Origin: CAZSLO01 sp964608025
GTDB lineage: Bacteria; Chloroflexota; Dehalococcoidia; Lucifugimonadales; CAJWER01
Direction of reading: 5' to 3'
Length of the DNA stretch: 48,851 nucleotides
Assembly (NCBI GenBank): GCA_964608025.1
Contig: CAZSLO010000025.1
Coordinates: 1 to 48,851, forward strand
Within the stretch, counting starts at the first letter, position 1. Every line of letters starts with the position of its first letter. The notes beneath the pieces are model-generated. The model ran no database searches. It had not been told where the DNA came from and was given only the letters and a program-made list of their open reading frames with translations. The translations under genes were made by a program, and so were the position numbers. Of the stretch, positions 8,059 through 16,713 are shown piece after piece.

Positions 8059-9462
8059 TTAAGCTCGCTGGAATTCGTCGGTTGATGCCGAGAGTCTTAG
8101 CATACCGGCGATCCCCTCAGGTGAGCGGTCCCCCTGTTCGGCGAATTTTATCAGGATTGCACGGGACGGGGCCGACAGCGATATTTCTCCAAGCTGTTCC
8201 AGACAACGATCTACCAGTTCTTCTGACGAAAGATCTGAGCCGTTACTTGACGCGATACTGTCGATCATTGCTTTGACACCATTCTTGTTCAAGTCACCGA
8301 CCTGTTCTGATGCGAAGTTGACACGCTCGACGAGGGTGCCAGTATCGAGCCATTCTGTGCCCTGGTGCCAGCCCTCGACGCTGGGTGGATTATGAAGGTG
8401 CTGACCCATGTAAATCATTTGTCTCGCCCTGTCCATGATCTCGCGGCGTGGCCTATCAAATTCCCCTGTCAGCCGTAGAACACCGGCCACGAATTCTGCA
8501 GGACTCTTTACCTTTTCATACCGGATATCCTCTGTTTTAAAGAATTCAGAGGTAAATAGCACCCGTAACATGGATTTGATGTCGTAGTTGTGTTCAAAAT
8601 AAGCTTGGGTAAGTGTATCTATTGCAGCTGGATCCCGGGGCGGAGTGTATGGCCAGGAAGGCACGGGGGGCTCATCTGCAACGAAGAAATGATACATGTG
8701 TCGGGCTATGAAGCGGGCGGTGGATTCCTGTTCACAGATAAGGTCAACTATATCCTCACCGTTGAAACGACCCTTGCGGCCTAGGAATTCTTTCTCGCCG
8801 TCGTCATGGTCTTCAGGGCGAAAGTCGAAATGCCAGGATATGCGGCCATATGGCCAGTCTGAATCTCGCTCAGACCGGAGTATCATGTACTCCGAGTTAC
8901 CTATGGTCCACCCGGTGAATGCTCGAGATGCTTCCTTGATATCATTTTCTGAATAGTTTCCCACACCCATCGAAAAGAGCTCCAGTAGTTCTCTTCCGAA
9001 ATTCTCGTTGATTGCCCCTTTGTGGTTGTCATAGTTGTCAAGCCATAAGATCATCGCCGGGTCTTTGGATAGCTCGACCAGGAGAGTTCTAAAGTTTCCT
9101 AGGCCATAGTGCCGAAACATTCTTATCTGGTTGGCGAGCATCTTGCCGTGGATTACTTTCGGGTAGCCGGTTGCGAAAATGCCGTGCCAGAAGAGCGCGA
9201 TCTTTTCATGAAGTGGGGCGTTTGTAGTGATCATCCTGTAAAGCCAGTTGTCACCGTTTCCCCAGGGGCCCATCATCCCCGATTGTTCGTGGTGGAAACG
9301 CCGGGCCAAATAGTCACCCATCCAACCAGGGTTGGGAGGGTCGATTAGATTATCGACAGTAGCCTCATAACCTTGAGCGGCGTAAGTTTCTATCTCTTTG
9401 TGAGTCGCGCCAAAACCAGCTCGCCGCATGAGGTGCGATATTAACTTTGTGTCCTGTTTCAT
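8059..9462 (-). CDS. DUF1800 domain-containing protein
   Basis: About 467 residues. DUF1800 hallmarks are HLMRRAGFGATHKEI at the N-terminus, EKIALFWHGIFATGYPKV, NENFGRELLELFSMGVGNYSE, DIKEASRAFTGW, FLGRKGRFNGEDIVDLI and PPSVEGWHQGTEWL. The family is unassigned biochemically but usually accompanies DUF1501. I chose ATG 9462 because GGAGAGG lies 5 nt upstream; ATG 9465 and TTG 9486 are in-frame alternatives. No signal peptide is visible. It is the first gene of the three-gene minus-strand operon. Confidence 0.88.
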   Translation of the reverse strand: MKQDTKLISHLMRRAGFGATHKEIETYAAQGYEATVDNLIDPPNPGWMGDYLARRFHHEQSGMMGPWGNGDNWLYRMITTNAPLHEKIALFWHGIFATGYPKVIHGKMLANQIRMFRHYGLGNFRTLLVELSKDPAMILWLDNYDNHKGAINENFGRELLELFSMGVGNYSENDIKEASRAFTGWTIGNSEYMILRSERDSDWPYGRISWHFDFRPEDHDDGEKEFLGRKGRFNGEDIVDLICEQESTARFIARHMYHFFVADEPPVPSWPYTPPRDPAAIDTLTQAYFEHNYDIKSMLRVLFTSEFFKTEDIRYEKVKSPAEFVAGVLRLTGEFDRPRREIMDRARQMIYMGQHLHNPPSVEGWHQGTEWLDTGTLVERVNFASEQVGDLNKNGVKAMIDSIASSNGSDLSSEELVDRCLEQLGEISLSAPSRAILIKFAEQGDRSPEGIAGMLRLSASTDEFQRA

Positions 9463-9639
9463 CATGGCCTCTCCACATGCTGCCAATCCAAAGGCTTAAA
9501 CCTGAACTTGAATCTTAATTGCCTTCCCTAGTTGGCGCAAGAAGAATTGATTGTTACTAATCTAGAGAAGGCGGATTGTTTCCGAGATTCGAAACTTAGC
9601 AATATGGGTTTATCGGGATATAGATTTTTGGTTGGTGGG

Positions 9640-9729
9640 TGGCGGAGAGAGTGGGATTCGAACCCACGGTCGCCTTGCGACGACACGCGATTTCCAGTCG
9701 CGCCCAATCGGCCACTCTGGCATCTCTCC
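9640..9729 (-). tRNA. tRNA-Ser (anticodon GGA)
   Basis: A 90-nt cloverleaf with a long variable arm, as in class II tRNAs. The 7-bp acceptor stem is GGAGAGA/TCTCTCC. The anticodon stem CGCGA/TCGCG encloses the loop CTGGAAA (anticodon GGA, reads UCC/UCU). The T arm contains GGTTCGAATCC and the CCA end is encoded. It lies 21 nt downstream of a second tRNA-Ser on the same strand. It is not tRNA-Sec, which would need anticodon UCA. Confidence 0.95.
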
Positions 9730-9750
9730 GTGTACTCTTACAACTCTCCA

Positions 9751-9840
9751 TGGCGGAGAGGGGGGGATTCGAACCCACGATGGAATTGCTCCCATACCGG
9801 TTTTCGAGACCGGCGCCTTAAACCGCTCGTCCACCTCTCC
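9751..9840 (-). tRNA. tRNA-Ser (anticodon CGA)
   Basis: A 90-nt class II tRNA. The acceptor stem is GGAGAGG/CCTCTCC. The anticodon stem CCGGT/ACCGG encloses the loop CTCGAAA (anticodon CGA, reads UCG). It has a long variable arm, a T arm with GGTTCGAATCC and an encoded CCA. It is the first of the two tandem serine tRNAs in the transcript. Confidence 0.95.
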
Positions 9841-9850
9841 AAGAAAAAAA

Positions 9851-9859
9851 ATTATATCA
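9851..9859 (-). promoter_or_regulatory. Extended -10 promoter of the tRNA-Ser pair
   Basis: TGATATAAT on the minus strand matches the extended -10 consensus exactly and ends 10 nt before the first base of tRNA-Ser(CGA). No good -35 at normal spacing is seen, as expected for extended -10 promoters. A T-rich stretch lies between it and the tRNA. Just upstream, AGGCCC/GGGCCT around the stop codon of the hydrolase gene can form a stem. Confidence 0.55.
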
Positions 9860-9872
9860 TGACAGGCCCCGC

Positions 9873-10970
9873 TCAACGCTCTACCGGGCCTAAGAAAAGA
9901 TGGTCAGGTATGAAGCTCTTGGACTGGGTCGAATGAACGTGATCCAGTCCCAATGTGGTTACTACGCCCATTGCCGTGTAGTGCCTGTTTTCCCCACTTG
10001 TGCCGCTCTTGTTACCTCCTCCGTGACCACGGACCCATTCAGGTTCTAGGATTCGCTCATCCTTCCATACTCCACCACAGGCTACTAAATGACCGAATCG
10101 AGCCAGGTCGGAAGAACTGATTACAACCCAGCCAGGAGCGCTGCGGACGGGAACATTTCCTATTTCATAAGGAGGATCTAGGTATGTATATGCGTCAGGA
10201 ATTGTTGGGTATAGGTATTTTTGATCCTTGATGGATTCGCCTGTTGGCCATTCCCAACGATTTGCCGGCACTCCTATTTTCCCAAGGACTCTTTCATCAA
10301 GAACTTCTTTCAAATCCCGGCCCCACAAAGCCGTTAAGGCCTGTCCGAGCCGCCAGTAACCCGCGCTGCTATATATAGCCTCAGTTCCTGGTTTGACATG
10401 GGAATAACAATCAAAAAAGGGATCCCCTGTCCATTTGGACCAACTAGGTACACCCGGGACAGCCTTGGATTCCTCAAGGCCATGTCTTTTTTCGCGCCAT
10501 CGTATCCCGAGTTCGATTGGAAATCCGCCGTAATGTTCACTTTCATTACGTGAACCCAGGAGGTGACGCCAGGTCAGGGTTAGGTGATGACCTGCATCGA
10601 GATATTTGTGGGAGTGAGAGAGTTCGTCTTCACCGGTCCAGGTTTGGTAGATCGGGGAGTCAGGGTCGACTAATCCATCCTGTACCGCAATGCCTAGTAG
10701 GGCCCAGATAAACGCTTTGCCTGTCGACGCAGTTTGGGTGCGGTAATGCCTATCTCCCCATGACGCAATTAGGTATCCGCCTCGAGTCAAAACAGATCCC
10801 CATCTGCCTCCACTATGGTCTTCGCCACCAAATGCAGCCTCCCTCACTTTTAGGTCATCCAGGAACTCAGAGAATCTTCTGGGGTCTAGACCTGTTTCCT
10901 TCGGGGTGGCCTCAATCCAATCAGTACCAGGGAATGTTATCCAAGTAGGCAATGTTTCATGGCGGTTCAT
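9873..10970 (-). CDS. Beta-lactamase-fold serine hydrolase (class C/esterase-like)
   Basis: 365 residues. The SxxK motif is STGK (Ser82, Lys85), and the second motif position is occupied by YSS (Tyr200-Ser-Ser) in AIYSSAGYW, as in esterase and D-aminopeptidase branches rather than the YxN of many penicillinases. No signal peptide is visible, so it is probably cytoplasmic and not a resistance beta-lactamase. Known relatives hydrolyse esters, amides or peptides; the substrate is unknown. The ATG at 10970 is preceded by GGAGAG. The stop codon lies about 30 nt before the tRNA-Ser pair, which has its own promoter. Confidence 0.82.
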   Translation of the reverse strand: MNRHETLPTWITFPGTDWIEATPKETGLDPRRFSEFLDDLKVREAAFGGEDHSGGRWGSVLTRGGYLIASWGDRHYRTQTASTGKAFIWALLGIAVQDGLVDPDSPIYQTWTGEDELSHSHKYLDAGHHLTLTWRHLLGSRNESEHYGGFPIELGIRWREKRHGLEESKAVPGVPSWSKWTGDPFFDCYSHVKPGTEAIYSSAGYWRLGQALTALWGRDLKEVLDERVLGKIGVPANRWEWPTGESIKDQKYLYPTIPDAYTYLDPPYEIGNVPVRSAPGWVVISSSDLARFGHLVACGGVWKDERILEPEWVRGHGGGNKSGTSGENRHYTAMGVVTTLGLDHVHSTQSKSFIPDHLFLGPVER

Positions 10971-11093
10971 TTGGTGCTCTCCGTTGATATTTGTCCGGGA
11001 AACGCTTTTTGGAGGCCATACTGAATCTACAGGTAATTTATACCGATATAAGATTAGAACACGAAAAATCCGGACTACTAGGTTTAAAGATTT

Positions 11094-12443
11094 TCATTCT
11101 GGCAGTGCGAACCTGTATATTTTTTTATCGAATGACAACATGTATAACTCACCCGAGGAATCTTCACCGAAGGCTGATAGGCTCAAAGATGAATCAGCCA
11201 GCAACCTGTGTTCCGTGGTAACACCTTCATTATGGCGTATTGCCCAAATTTTCCCCGTGCAGAAATCCCCATAGACATATGCTCCGACCAAGGAAGGTAT
11301 TCTGGTCCCTCTGTATACGTATCCCCCGGTGATTGAACAACCACCGGAACGGTCGTATTCGACCACGGGTAATTCTAGACCGGCCTGATCGCAGTCTTCA
11401 GTACGATTTCTCAAAAAAGAGGTCAGTTTCCTACCATGGAAGCAGTGAGAGCCTTCCATAAGATTCCATCCGTAATTATGACCTGGGAGTACTATGTCAA
11501 CTTCTTCCCAGCTATTTTGGCCAACGTCACCGACCCATAGGTAGCCAGACTCCAGGTCAAAATTGAACCGCCAGGGATTCCTGAATCCGTAGGCCCAGAT
11601 TTCTTTCTTGAAGCCATCCTCGACCCCGACGAAGGGATTGTCAGCCGGAACGGTGTATTGGCCCTTTGAATCGAGAGCCGATACATCGATTCTAAGGATA
11701 CTGCCTAAAAGCGTAGTTCTGTCCTGTCCATTACCATGGGGATCTCCGCCACTTCCGCCATCGCCGAGTCCTATGTAAAGATATCCGTCTGGTCCGAAAA
11801 CTATATGACCACCATTGTGATTGCTATAAGGTTGATTTATCACGAGAACAGGGGTTTCTGTAGAAATGTTTGCTAGGCTGGGATTGCCAGGATCTACGGA
11901 GAACCTTGAAATTATGGATCTCCTTGGGTTGGACATAGAGTAATAGATATAGAAATACCCGTTAGCTTCATAGGCCGGGTCGAAGGCGAGTCCGAGTAAC
12001 CCTTCTTCATTGCCACGGTTGCTGACCTTGTCTTTAATATCAAGGAATGTACCAATTTGTGACACCGAGGTGTCGTTATCGAATACCACCACACGTCCTT
12101 CTTGCAAAACCACGAATAGCCGATTGTCAGAAGGTGATGAATATGTGAGGTGGACCATGCGTGCCAATGTTAGGTTAGGGAAGGCCTGCTCTACCGCTAG
12201 TTTGGGAAGGCTTCCTGCCTGGGATATGGGAGACGAGATAGGACTATCTGTTTTCGTTGTGGTTGATGTGCTTGGGGTATGAATCGCCGTCGCGATGGAT
12301 GTTGGTCGGAGGACTGGGGTCGACTTGGAATTACCTGCAGGAAAAGGATTCTCGAGTATGTCAGTTTTAGGATCACCGGTAGAACAGCCAATTATCGCAA
12401 TCATTACAAGGACCACTGTGCATTCCGGACGGTTCCCTAACAT
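11094..12443 (-). CDS. PQQ-dependent sugar (aldose) dehydrogenase-like lipoprotein
   Basis: 449 residues. A lipoprotein signal ends at AIIGC (Cys20), followed by about 55 residues of Thr/Ser/Pro linker. The rest is a six-bladed soluble glucose dehydrogenase/HHIP-like propeller: EEGLLGLAFDP, SNHNGGHIVFGPDGYLYIG (His209 is the presumed catalytic base), LGDGGSGGDPHGNGQD, GFRNPWRFNFD, GDVGQNSWEEVDIV, NYGWNLMEG and GAYVYGDFCTGKIW. Family enzymes oxidise aldoses outside the membrane with PQQ. Whether this host makes PQQ cannot be judged from the window. It begins 28 nt after the sirtuin stop and may share its transcript. Confidence 0.87.
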   Translation of the reverse strand: MLGNRPECTVVLVMIAIIGCSTGDPKTDILENPFPAGNSKSTPVLRPTSIATAIHTPSTSTTTKTDSPISSPISQAGSLPKLAVEQAFPNLTLARMVHLTYSSPSDNRLFVVLQEGRVVVFDNDTSVSQIGTFLDIKDKVSNRGNEEGLLGLAFDPAYEANGYFYIYYSMSNPRRSIISRFSVDPGNPSLANISTETPVLVINQPYSNHNGGHIVFGPDGYLYIGLGDGGSGGDPHGNGQDRTTLLGSILRIDVSALDSKGQYTVPADNPFVGVEDGFKKEIWAYGFRNPWRFNFDLESGYLWVGDVGQNSWEEVDIVLPGHNYGWNLMEGSHCFHGRKLTSFLRNRTEDCDQAGLELPVVEYDRSGGCSITGGYVYRGTRIPSLVGAYVYGDFCTGKIWAIRHNEGVTTEHRLLADSSLSLSAFGEDSSGELYMLSFDKKIYRFALPE

Positions 12444-12471
12444 ATGATGTGTTGAGAAGGGAATGTCTTGG

Positions 12472-13299
12472 TCATGTTGTACTGATTCCAGTCAATTGCT
12501 GGACACGCTCTACTATCAAGGGAAGGGTATGGCTTGTAGAGCCTCTAAGGATAACGTTTGCTCGAGATGATAGTGGTGTAGCTGTGATGTTTGCTTCTAT
12601 CATGCTTCCGCCGTCGGCGACAACTCTATCCGGTATGTTTGCGGCTGGGAATACTGTTCCTGATGTACCTGCAGCTATTATGCAGTCACACCGCTTGGCT
12701 TCCCGGTAACAGCGAGAGAGAGTACCGGAGGGAACTGGTTCTCCAAACATTACAGTATCTGTTTTTACCAAGTCCCCGCACTGAGAACATCGAGATGGGT
12801 ACGGAATTGATCCGAAATCATAGTTATGCCACCTGGATTCACACCCGATGCAACGTAGCTTGGCCCTATTGCCGTGAATTTCAGCTACTAGACTTGAGCC
12901 TGCCTTCTGGTGCAGGCCATCCACGTTTTGTGTGACCGTAAGCTTTAAGACGCCCATCTTTTCTAATTTTGCCAAGGCGATGTGACCGGCATTCGGCTGT
13001 GCCTTGTCGATAGCATCCCGGAGAAGTGTACGGGCTGGGTCTGCATTCCGATCGACTTGTTGTTTCCACCAAGCCTCCGGATTCTCTAGGAACAATTTAT
13101 AGCCCCTGCTGCTTGGAGCGCCTAGTCGAGACCCGATGCCTCCTGTACCTCGGAACGTTGGTATACCGCTATCTACAGATAAACCCGACCCGACCAGTGC
13201 AACTACATGCTCTGCTTCTACTAGTAGGTTGCCTGCACTTTGCACTGCTTTTGCAAGTGGGACGTTGCATAATGAGTCGTTTGTGAAGTGTTTTCCCAT
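12472..13299 (-). CDS. Sirtuin, NAD-dependent protein deacylase
   Basis: 275 residues. Sir2 signatures are clear: GSGLSVDSGIPTFRG (residues 37-51, NAD pocket), TQNVDGLHQKAG (123-134), HGN with catalytic His142, and a structural zinc site with Cys150/Cys153 and Cys171/Cys174. GTSGTVFPAANIP is the later NAD-contact segment. It removes acyl groups from protein lysines using NAD; targets are unknown. The first motif has GSG where most sirtuins have GAG, a mild change. The start ATG is at 13299. It is upstream of the sugar dehydrogenase gene on the same strand and divergent from pdxS. Confidence 0.92.
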   Translation of the reverse strand: MGKHFTNDSLCNVPLAKAVQSAGNLLVEAEHVVALVGSGLSVDSGIPTFRGTGGIGSRLGAPSSRGYKLFLENPEAWWKQQVDRNADPARTLLRDAIDKAQPNAGHIALAKLEKMGVLKLTVTQNVDGLHQKAGSSLVAEIHGNRAKLRCIGCESRWHNYDFGSIPYPSRCSQCGDLVKTDTVMFGEPVPSGTLSRCYREAKRCDCIIAAGTSGTVFPAANIPDRVVADGGSMIEANITATPLSSRANVILRGSTSHTLPLIVERVQQLTGISTT

Positions 13300-13442
13300 C
13301 TCACTGGGATAGTAGCCCGTTTAATGCTGATGTGACAAACATTTGTACATGGCAATATGGAACAAAAAAATAGTCTTGGTGAATTACATGGTAGAGATCC
13401 TGTACTTGCGAATAAAAAGAGGGGACTTTATATGTATTTAAA

Positions 13443-13471
13443 TTGCTAACCGATATATCCACGGGTATAAT
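13443..13471 (+). promoter_or_regulatory. Sigma70-type promoter of the pdxS operon
   Basis: A -35-like TTGCTA at 13443-13448 and a perfect -10 TATAAT at 13466-13471 are separated by 17 nt. The predicted transcription start is near 13478, about 33 nt before the pdxS ATG. The rest of the 13300-13510 gap has no gene that I can see. Confidence 0.65.
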
Positions 13472-13510
13472 GACGACTAAAATACGAAACCATTTACGGA
13501 GACGTTAGAG

Positions 13511-14410
13511 ATGGCGACCGATACTACTGTTGAAACAGGTACCTGGCAAGTCAAAACAGGCTTGGCCAAAATGCTCAAAGGCGGCGTGATAATGGACGTG
13601 GTTACTGCCGAACAGGCGGTGATCGCAGAGAACGCTGGAGCTGTTGCGGTCATGGCCCTGGAACGCGTGCCTTCGGATATACGTAAGGCAGGAGGCGTCG
13701 CGCGTATGGCGGATCCAACCAAGATCGTTGAGATCCAGGAAGCAGTCACGATACCAGTAATGGCTAAATGTCGGATCGGACATTTCGTAGAGGCACAGGT
13801 ACTCGAATCACTAGACATCGACTATATAGATGAATCGGAAGTTCTGACACCTGCTGACGAAAACAATCATGTAGACAAGCATGCCTACAAGGTTCCATTT
13901 GTGTGTGGATGTAGAAACTTGGGTGAAGCCCTTCGTAGAATCGGGGAAGGCGCAGCCATGATCCGAACGAAGGGTGAAGCGGGTACAGGTAATGTAGTAG
14001 AAGCCGTGCGTCATGCGAGGTCTGTTCTCGGTGAAATGCGCCGTGTACAGGGCATGAATACCGATGAGCTCATGGCTACTGCGCGGGATATGCAGGCACC
14101 GTATGAACTAATCAAGGATATTCACGATACCGGAACCCTGCCCGTTGTCAATTTTGCCGCAGGTGGCATTGCTACACCTTCTGATGCTGCTTTGATGATG
14201 CAGCTCGGGGTAGATGGTGTATTTGTAGGTTCCGGGATATTTAAATCTTCTCAGCCTGAAATGATGGCTGAAGCTATTGTTAAGGCGACAACTCACTACA
14301 AAGACCCAGGTATCATCGCAGAGGTATCCAAAGGCCTTGGTGATGCAATGCCCGGTCTTGATGTTCGGTCTATGCCAGAGGATCAGCAGCTAGCCGTTCG
14401 GGGTTGGTGA
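13511..14410 (+). CDS. pdxS: Pyridoxal 5'-phosphate synthase, synthase subunit PdxS
   Basis: 299 residues, full length. It makes PLP from ribose 5-phosphate, glyceraldehyde 3-phosphate and ammonia from PdxT. Seen: MLKGGVIMDVV with Asp29, MALERVPSDIRKAGGVARM, PVMAKCRIGHFVEA with the Schiff-base Lys86, IRTKGEAGTG with Lys154 and the phosphate loop, and FAAGGIATPSDAALMMQLG. The ATG follows a purine-rich GGAGA at 13499-13503. It is directly followed by pdxT (1 nt gap) and heads the operon pdxS-pdxT-R3H ATPase-tmk-PNPOx-like under the promoter at 13443-13471. Confidence 0.97.
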   Translation: MATDTTVETGTWQVKTGLAKMLKGGVIMDVVTAEQAVIAENAGAVAVMALERVPSDIRKAGGVARMADPTKIVEIQEAVTIPVMAKCRIGHFVEAQVLESLDIDYIDESEVLTPADENNHVDKHAYKVPFVCGCRNLGEALRRIGEGAAMIRTKGEAGTGNVVEAVRHARSVLGEMRRVQGMNTDELMATARDMQAPYELIKDIHDTGTLPVVNFAAGGIATPSDAALMMQLGVDGVFVGSGIFKSSQPEMMAEAIVKATTHYKDPGIIAEVSKGLGDAMPGLDVRSMPEDQQLAVRGW

Positions 14411-14411
14411 T

Positions 14412-14993
14412 GTGCCGAACATAGGCGTACTCGCCATCCAGGGAGATTTCCTGGAACACAAGCAAGTGCTTGAACAACTAGATGTAAAAGTTCCAGAGAT
14501 CCGTTTGCCTGGGGAGCTCGATGGTATAGATGGGCTTATCATCCCTGGTGGCGAAAGTACCACTATAGTTCAATTAATAGATATATATGGTTTCAGACCA
14601 GTCCTGGCTGATAAAGTGAAATCTGGTATGCCTGTATGGGGGACTTGCGCTGGAATGATCGCGATAGCCAATAATCTCACCGACAAACGACCCGAACCCC
14701 TGCATCTTATGGATATCGAAGTGAGCCGGAATGCTTTTGGCAGACAGGCTGATTCCTTTGAAGAAGATCTAGATGTAGAGGATATAGAAGGACCTCCTTT
14801 CCATGCTGTTTTTATCAGGGCCCCAGTTGTAAATAGAATGGGTGAAGGAGTAAAAACACTCGCTAAACTCAGTGATGGCAGACCCGTGGCAGTACGACAG
14901 GGTGCTATGCTGGCAACCTCTTTCCATCCCGAACTAACCACGGATTACAGGATTCACGACTTGTTTAAGAGGATCGTAGAAAACGCGACTTGA
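14412..14993 (+). CDS. pdxT: Pyridoxal 5'-phosphate synthase, glutaminase subunit PdxT
   Basis: 193 residues. A class I glutaminase that supplies ammonia to PdxS. The triad is Cys79 (VWGTCAGMI), His172 and Glu174 (SFHPELT). The family motif IPGGESTTI is at residues 44-52. The start is GTG 14412, one nucleotide beyond the pdxS stop, so translation is very likely coupled. It forms the PdxST complex with the upstream product. Confidence 0.97.
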   Translation: MPNIGVLAIQGDFLEHKQVLEQLDVKVPEIRLPGELDGIDGLIIPGGESTTIVQLIDIYGFRPVLADKVKSGMPVWGTCAGMIAIANNLTDKRPEPLHLMDIEVSRNAFGRQADSFEEDLDVEDIEGPPFHAVFIRAPVVNRMGEGVKTLAKLSDGRPVAVRQGAMLATSFHPELTTDYRIHDLFKRIVENAT

Positions 14994-15054
14994 TTAGAAA
15001 CACTCTAACTTTTTGCCGTATGGACAGTCTTCCTAGAGGAATAATCTACTGAAT

Positions 15055-16650
15055 ATGGAGCAATGGATAGACATTGATCTTGGCCAGATTATCGAGAAAT
15101 TTCCGCCTCATATTTCTGATCCACTTCATGGTCGTAAGGACATAGACGACTTACTTGAGATAGTACTCGACTTAGGTCGTGAACCGCAGGCTCGATTTCC
15201 TTCGGCTACCGTAGCTCTTGGTACACGTGAGGTGACAGAAGAAGATATCCAGTATGTCGTACAAGGTATTGGTAGCTTTGGGGCTGACAATCGAGCTGGG
15301 ATTGAACGTACCCTTCACCGTATTTCTGCCATTCGGAATCGAAATGGTAAGGTTGTAGGATTGACAGCCCGGGTAGGTCGTGCCGTGTATGGCACTATCA
15401 AGATAATCCAGGATTTGGTATCTACCGGCAACAGCATCTTGTTGCTGGGGAGACCTGGGGTAGGTAAAACAACGATGTTGCGAGAAGTCGCAAGGGTTCT
15501 CGCAGATGATTCAGGCCGCCGGGTGGTAGTAGTTGACACATCTAACGAAATTGCTGGAGATGGAGATATCCCCCACACTGGGATAGGTAGCGCTCGGCGT
15601 ATGCAGGTACCATCACCCTCCCAACAACACTCAGTGATGATTGAAGCAGTTGAAAACCATATGCCTGAGGTAATAGTTATTGATGAGATAGGCACTGAAC
15701 TTGAGGCAGATGCGTCTCGTACTATTGCGGAGCGGGGAGTACAACTTGTCGCGACGGCTCACGGGAATACCCTTGAAAACCTGATCATGAACCCGACTTT
15801 ATGCGATTTGGTCGGAGGTATTGATTCGGTGACACTTGGAGATGACGAGGCTAGGCGGAGACGGACTCAAAAGACCGTATTGGAGAGACGTGCTCCACCT
15901 ACTTTTGATGTCCTCGTTGAAATACAGGGTTGGAATAATGTGACGTTGCACGTTGCTGTAGCTGATGCCGTTGACAAGATGCTACGAGGATTCCCCATCA
16001 CCGTAGAAAAAAGGTCTATTGGTGATGACGGTTTAGTCCTGAGACAAAGTGAATCTATCAAGACATCTATACATGGTCAAAATGGGAAAGACCGTGTTAT
16101 TGGGCCCCGCCCATATTCGACGGGAGCAAATGGTAGTAACGGGGACATGACCGACGTTGTGGAAAATTTGACCGAAGAGACTTCTATAACCACCCGTATT
16201 CTCCCGTACGGTGTTAACAAGGGTAAGCTTCATCAATTGATAAAGACAAGCAACCCTGGGATTGAGATAGTAGATGATATTGGGTCGGCTGATTTATTAC
16301 TTACAACAAAGAACTTTTATCGCCGACGTACACAAGCTCTTAAAGACGCAGAAAATAATGGGAAACCGGTTTATGTTCTCCGAAAGAATACTTCGGTCCA
16401 GATTCATCAGTTCTTGAGAGCATTGGGACGAGGAGGCAAGAGGTTTGAGTCTACGAGAGCGGTAAAGGACGCTATCAATGAGGCACAGGAAGCTTCAAAT
16501 CGAATTGAAGAAGGCGAACACCGGGCAGATTTGAGCCCACAAGTCGCATATATACGTCGCCTTCAGCACCAGTTCGCAGAAGAACGTGGACTAGCTTCTA
16601 GTAGCTCCGGGCGCGATCCTTCTAGGCGCGTTGTGTTGTATCGTCGTTAA
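15055..16650 (+). CDS. R3H domain-containing AAA ATPase (SpoIIIAA/Ycf45-like)
   Basis: 531 residues. Order: N-terminal domain (1-115); P-loop ATPase with Walker A GRPGVGKTT (132-140), Walker B VIVIDE (206-211) and the family segment TSNEIAGDGDIPHTGIGSARRMQVP; a linker; a second alpha/beta segment (about 395-460); and a C-terminal R3H nucleic-acid-binding domain (YIRRLQHQFAEERGL). This matches the Ycf45/R3H ATPase family of cyanobacteria, plastids and Chloroflexi, thought to bind single-stranded nucleic acid. The role is unknown. It sits between pdxT and tmk with gaps of about 60 nt. The ATG at 15055 is preceded by AGAGGAATAA. Confidence 0.88.
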   Translation: MEQWIDIDLGQIIEKFPPHISDPLHGRKDIDDLLEIVLDLGREPQARFPSATVALGTREVTEEDIQYVVQGIGSFGADNRAGIERTLHRISAIRNRNGKVVGLTARVGRAVYGTIKIIQDLVSTGNSILLLGRPGVGKTTMLREVARVLADDSGRRVVVVDTSNEIAGDGDIPHTGIGSARRMQVPSPSQQHSVMIEAVENHMPEVIVIDEIGTELEADASRTIAERGVQLVATAHGNTLENLIMNPTLCDLVGGIDSVTLGDDEARRRRTQKTVLERRAPPTFDVLVEIQGWNNVTLHVAVADAVDKMLRGFPITVEKRSIGDDGLVLRQSESIKTSIHGQNGKDRVIGPRPYSTGANGSNGDMTDVVENLTEETSITTRILPYGVNKGKLHQLIKTSNPGIEIVDDIGSADLLLTTKNFYRRRTQALKDAENNGKPVYVLRKNTSVQIHQFLRALGRGGKRFESTRAVKDAINEAQEASNRIEEGEHRADLSPQVAYIRRLQHQFAEERGLASSSSGRDPSRRVVLYRR

Positions 16651-16713
16651 ATCCCGGTTTTTTTATCAATGGTGCAAGATCGTATTTAAACACTGGATGT
16701 TAGGAATATAAAG

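Noticed and set aside
9640..9840. One of the two serine-type tRNAs being tRNA-Sec
   Set aside because: Both have standard 7-bp acceptor stems with Ser anticodons GGA and CGA; tRNA-Sec would have anticodon UCA and a longer acceptor stem.
9639..9862. ORFs across the tRNA region with GGESGIRTHG- or GFEPT-like peptides
   Set aside because: These are translations of tRNA-Ser sequences, a well-known false-protein pattern.
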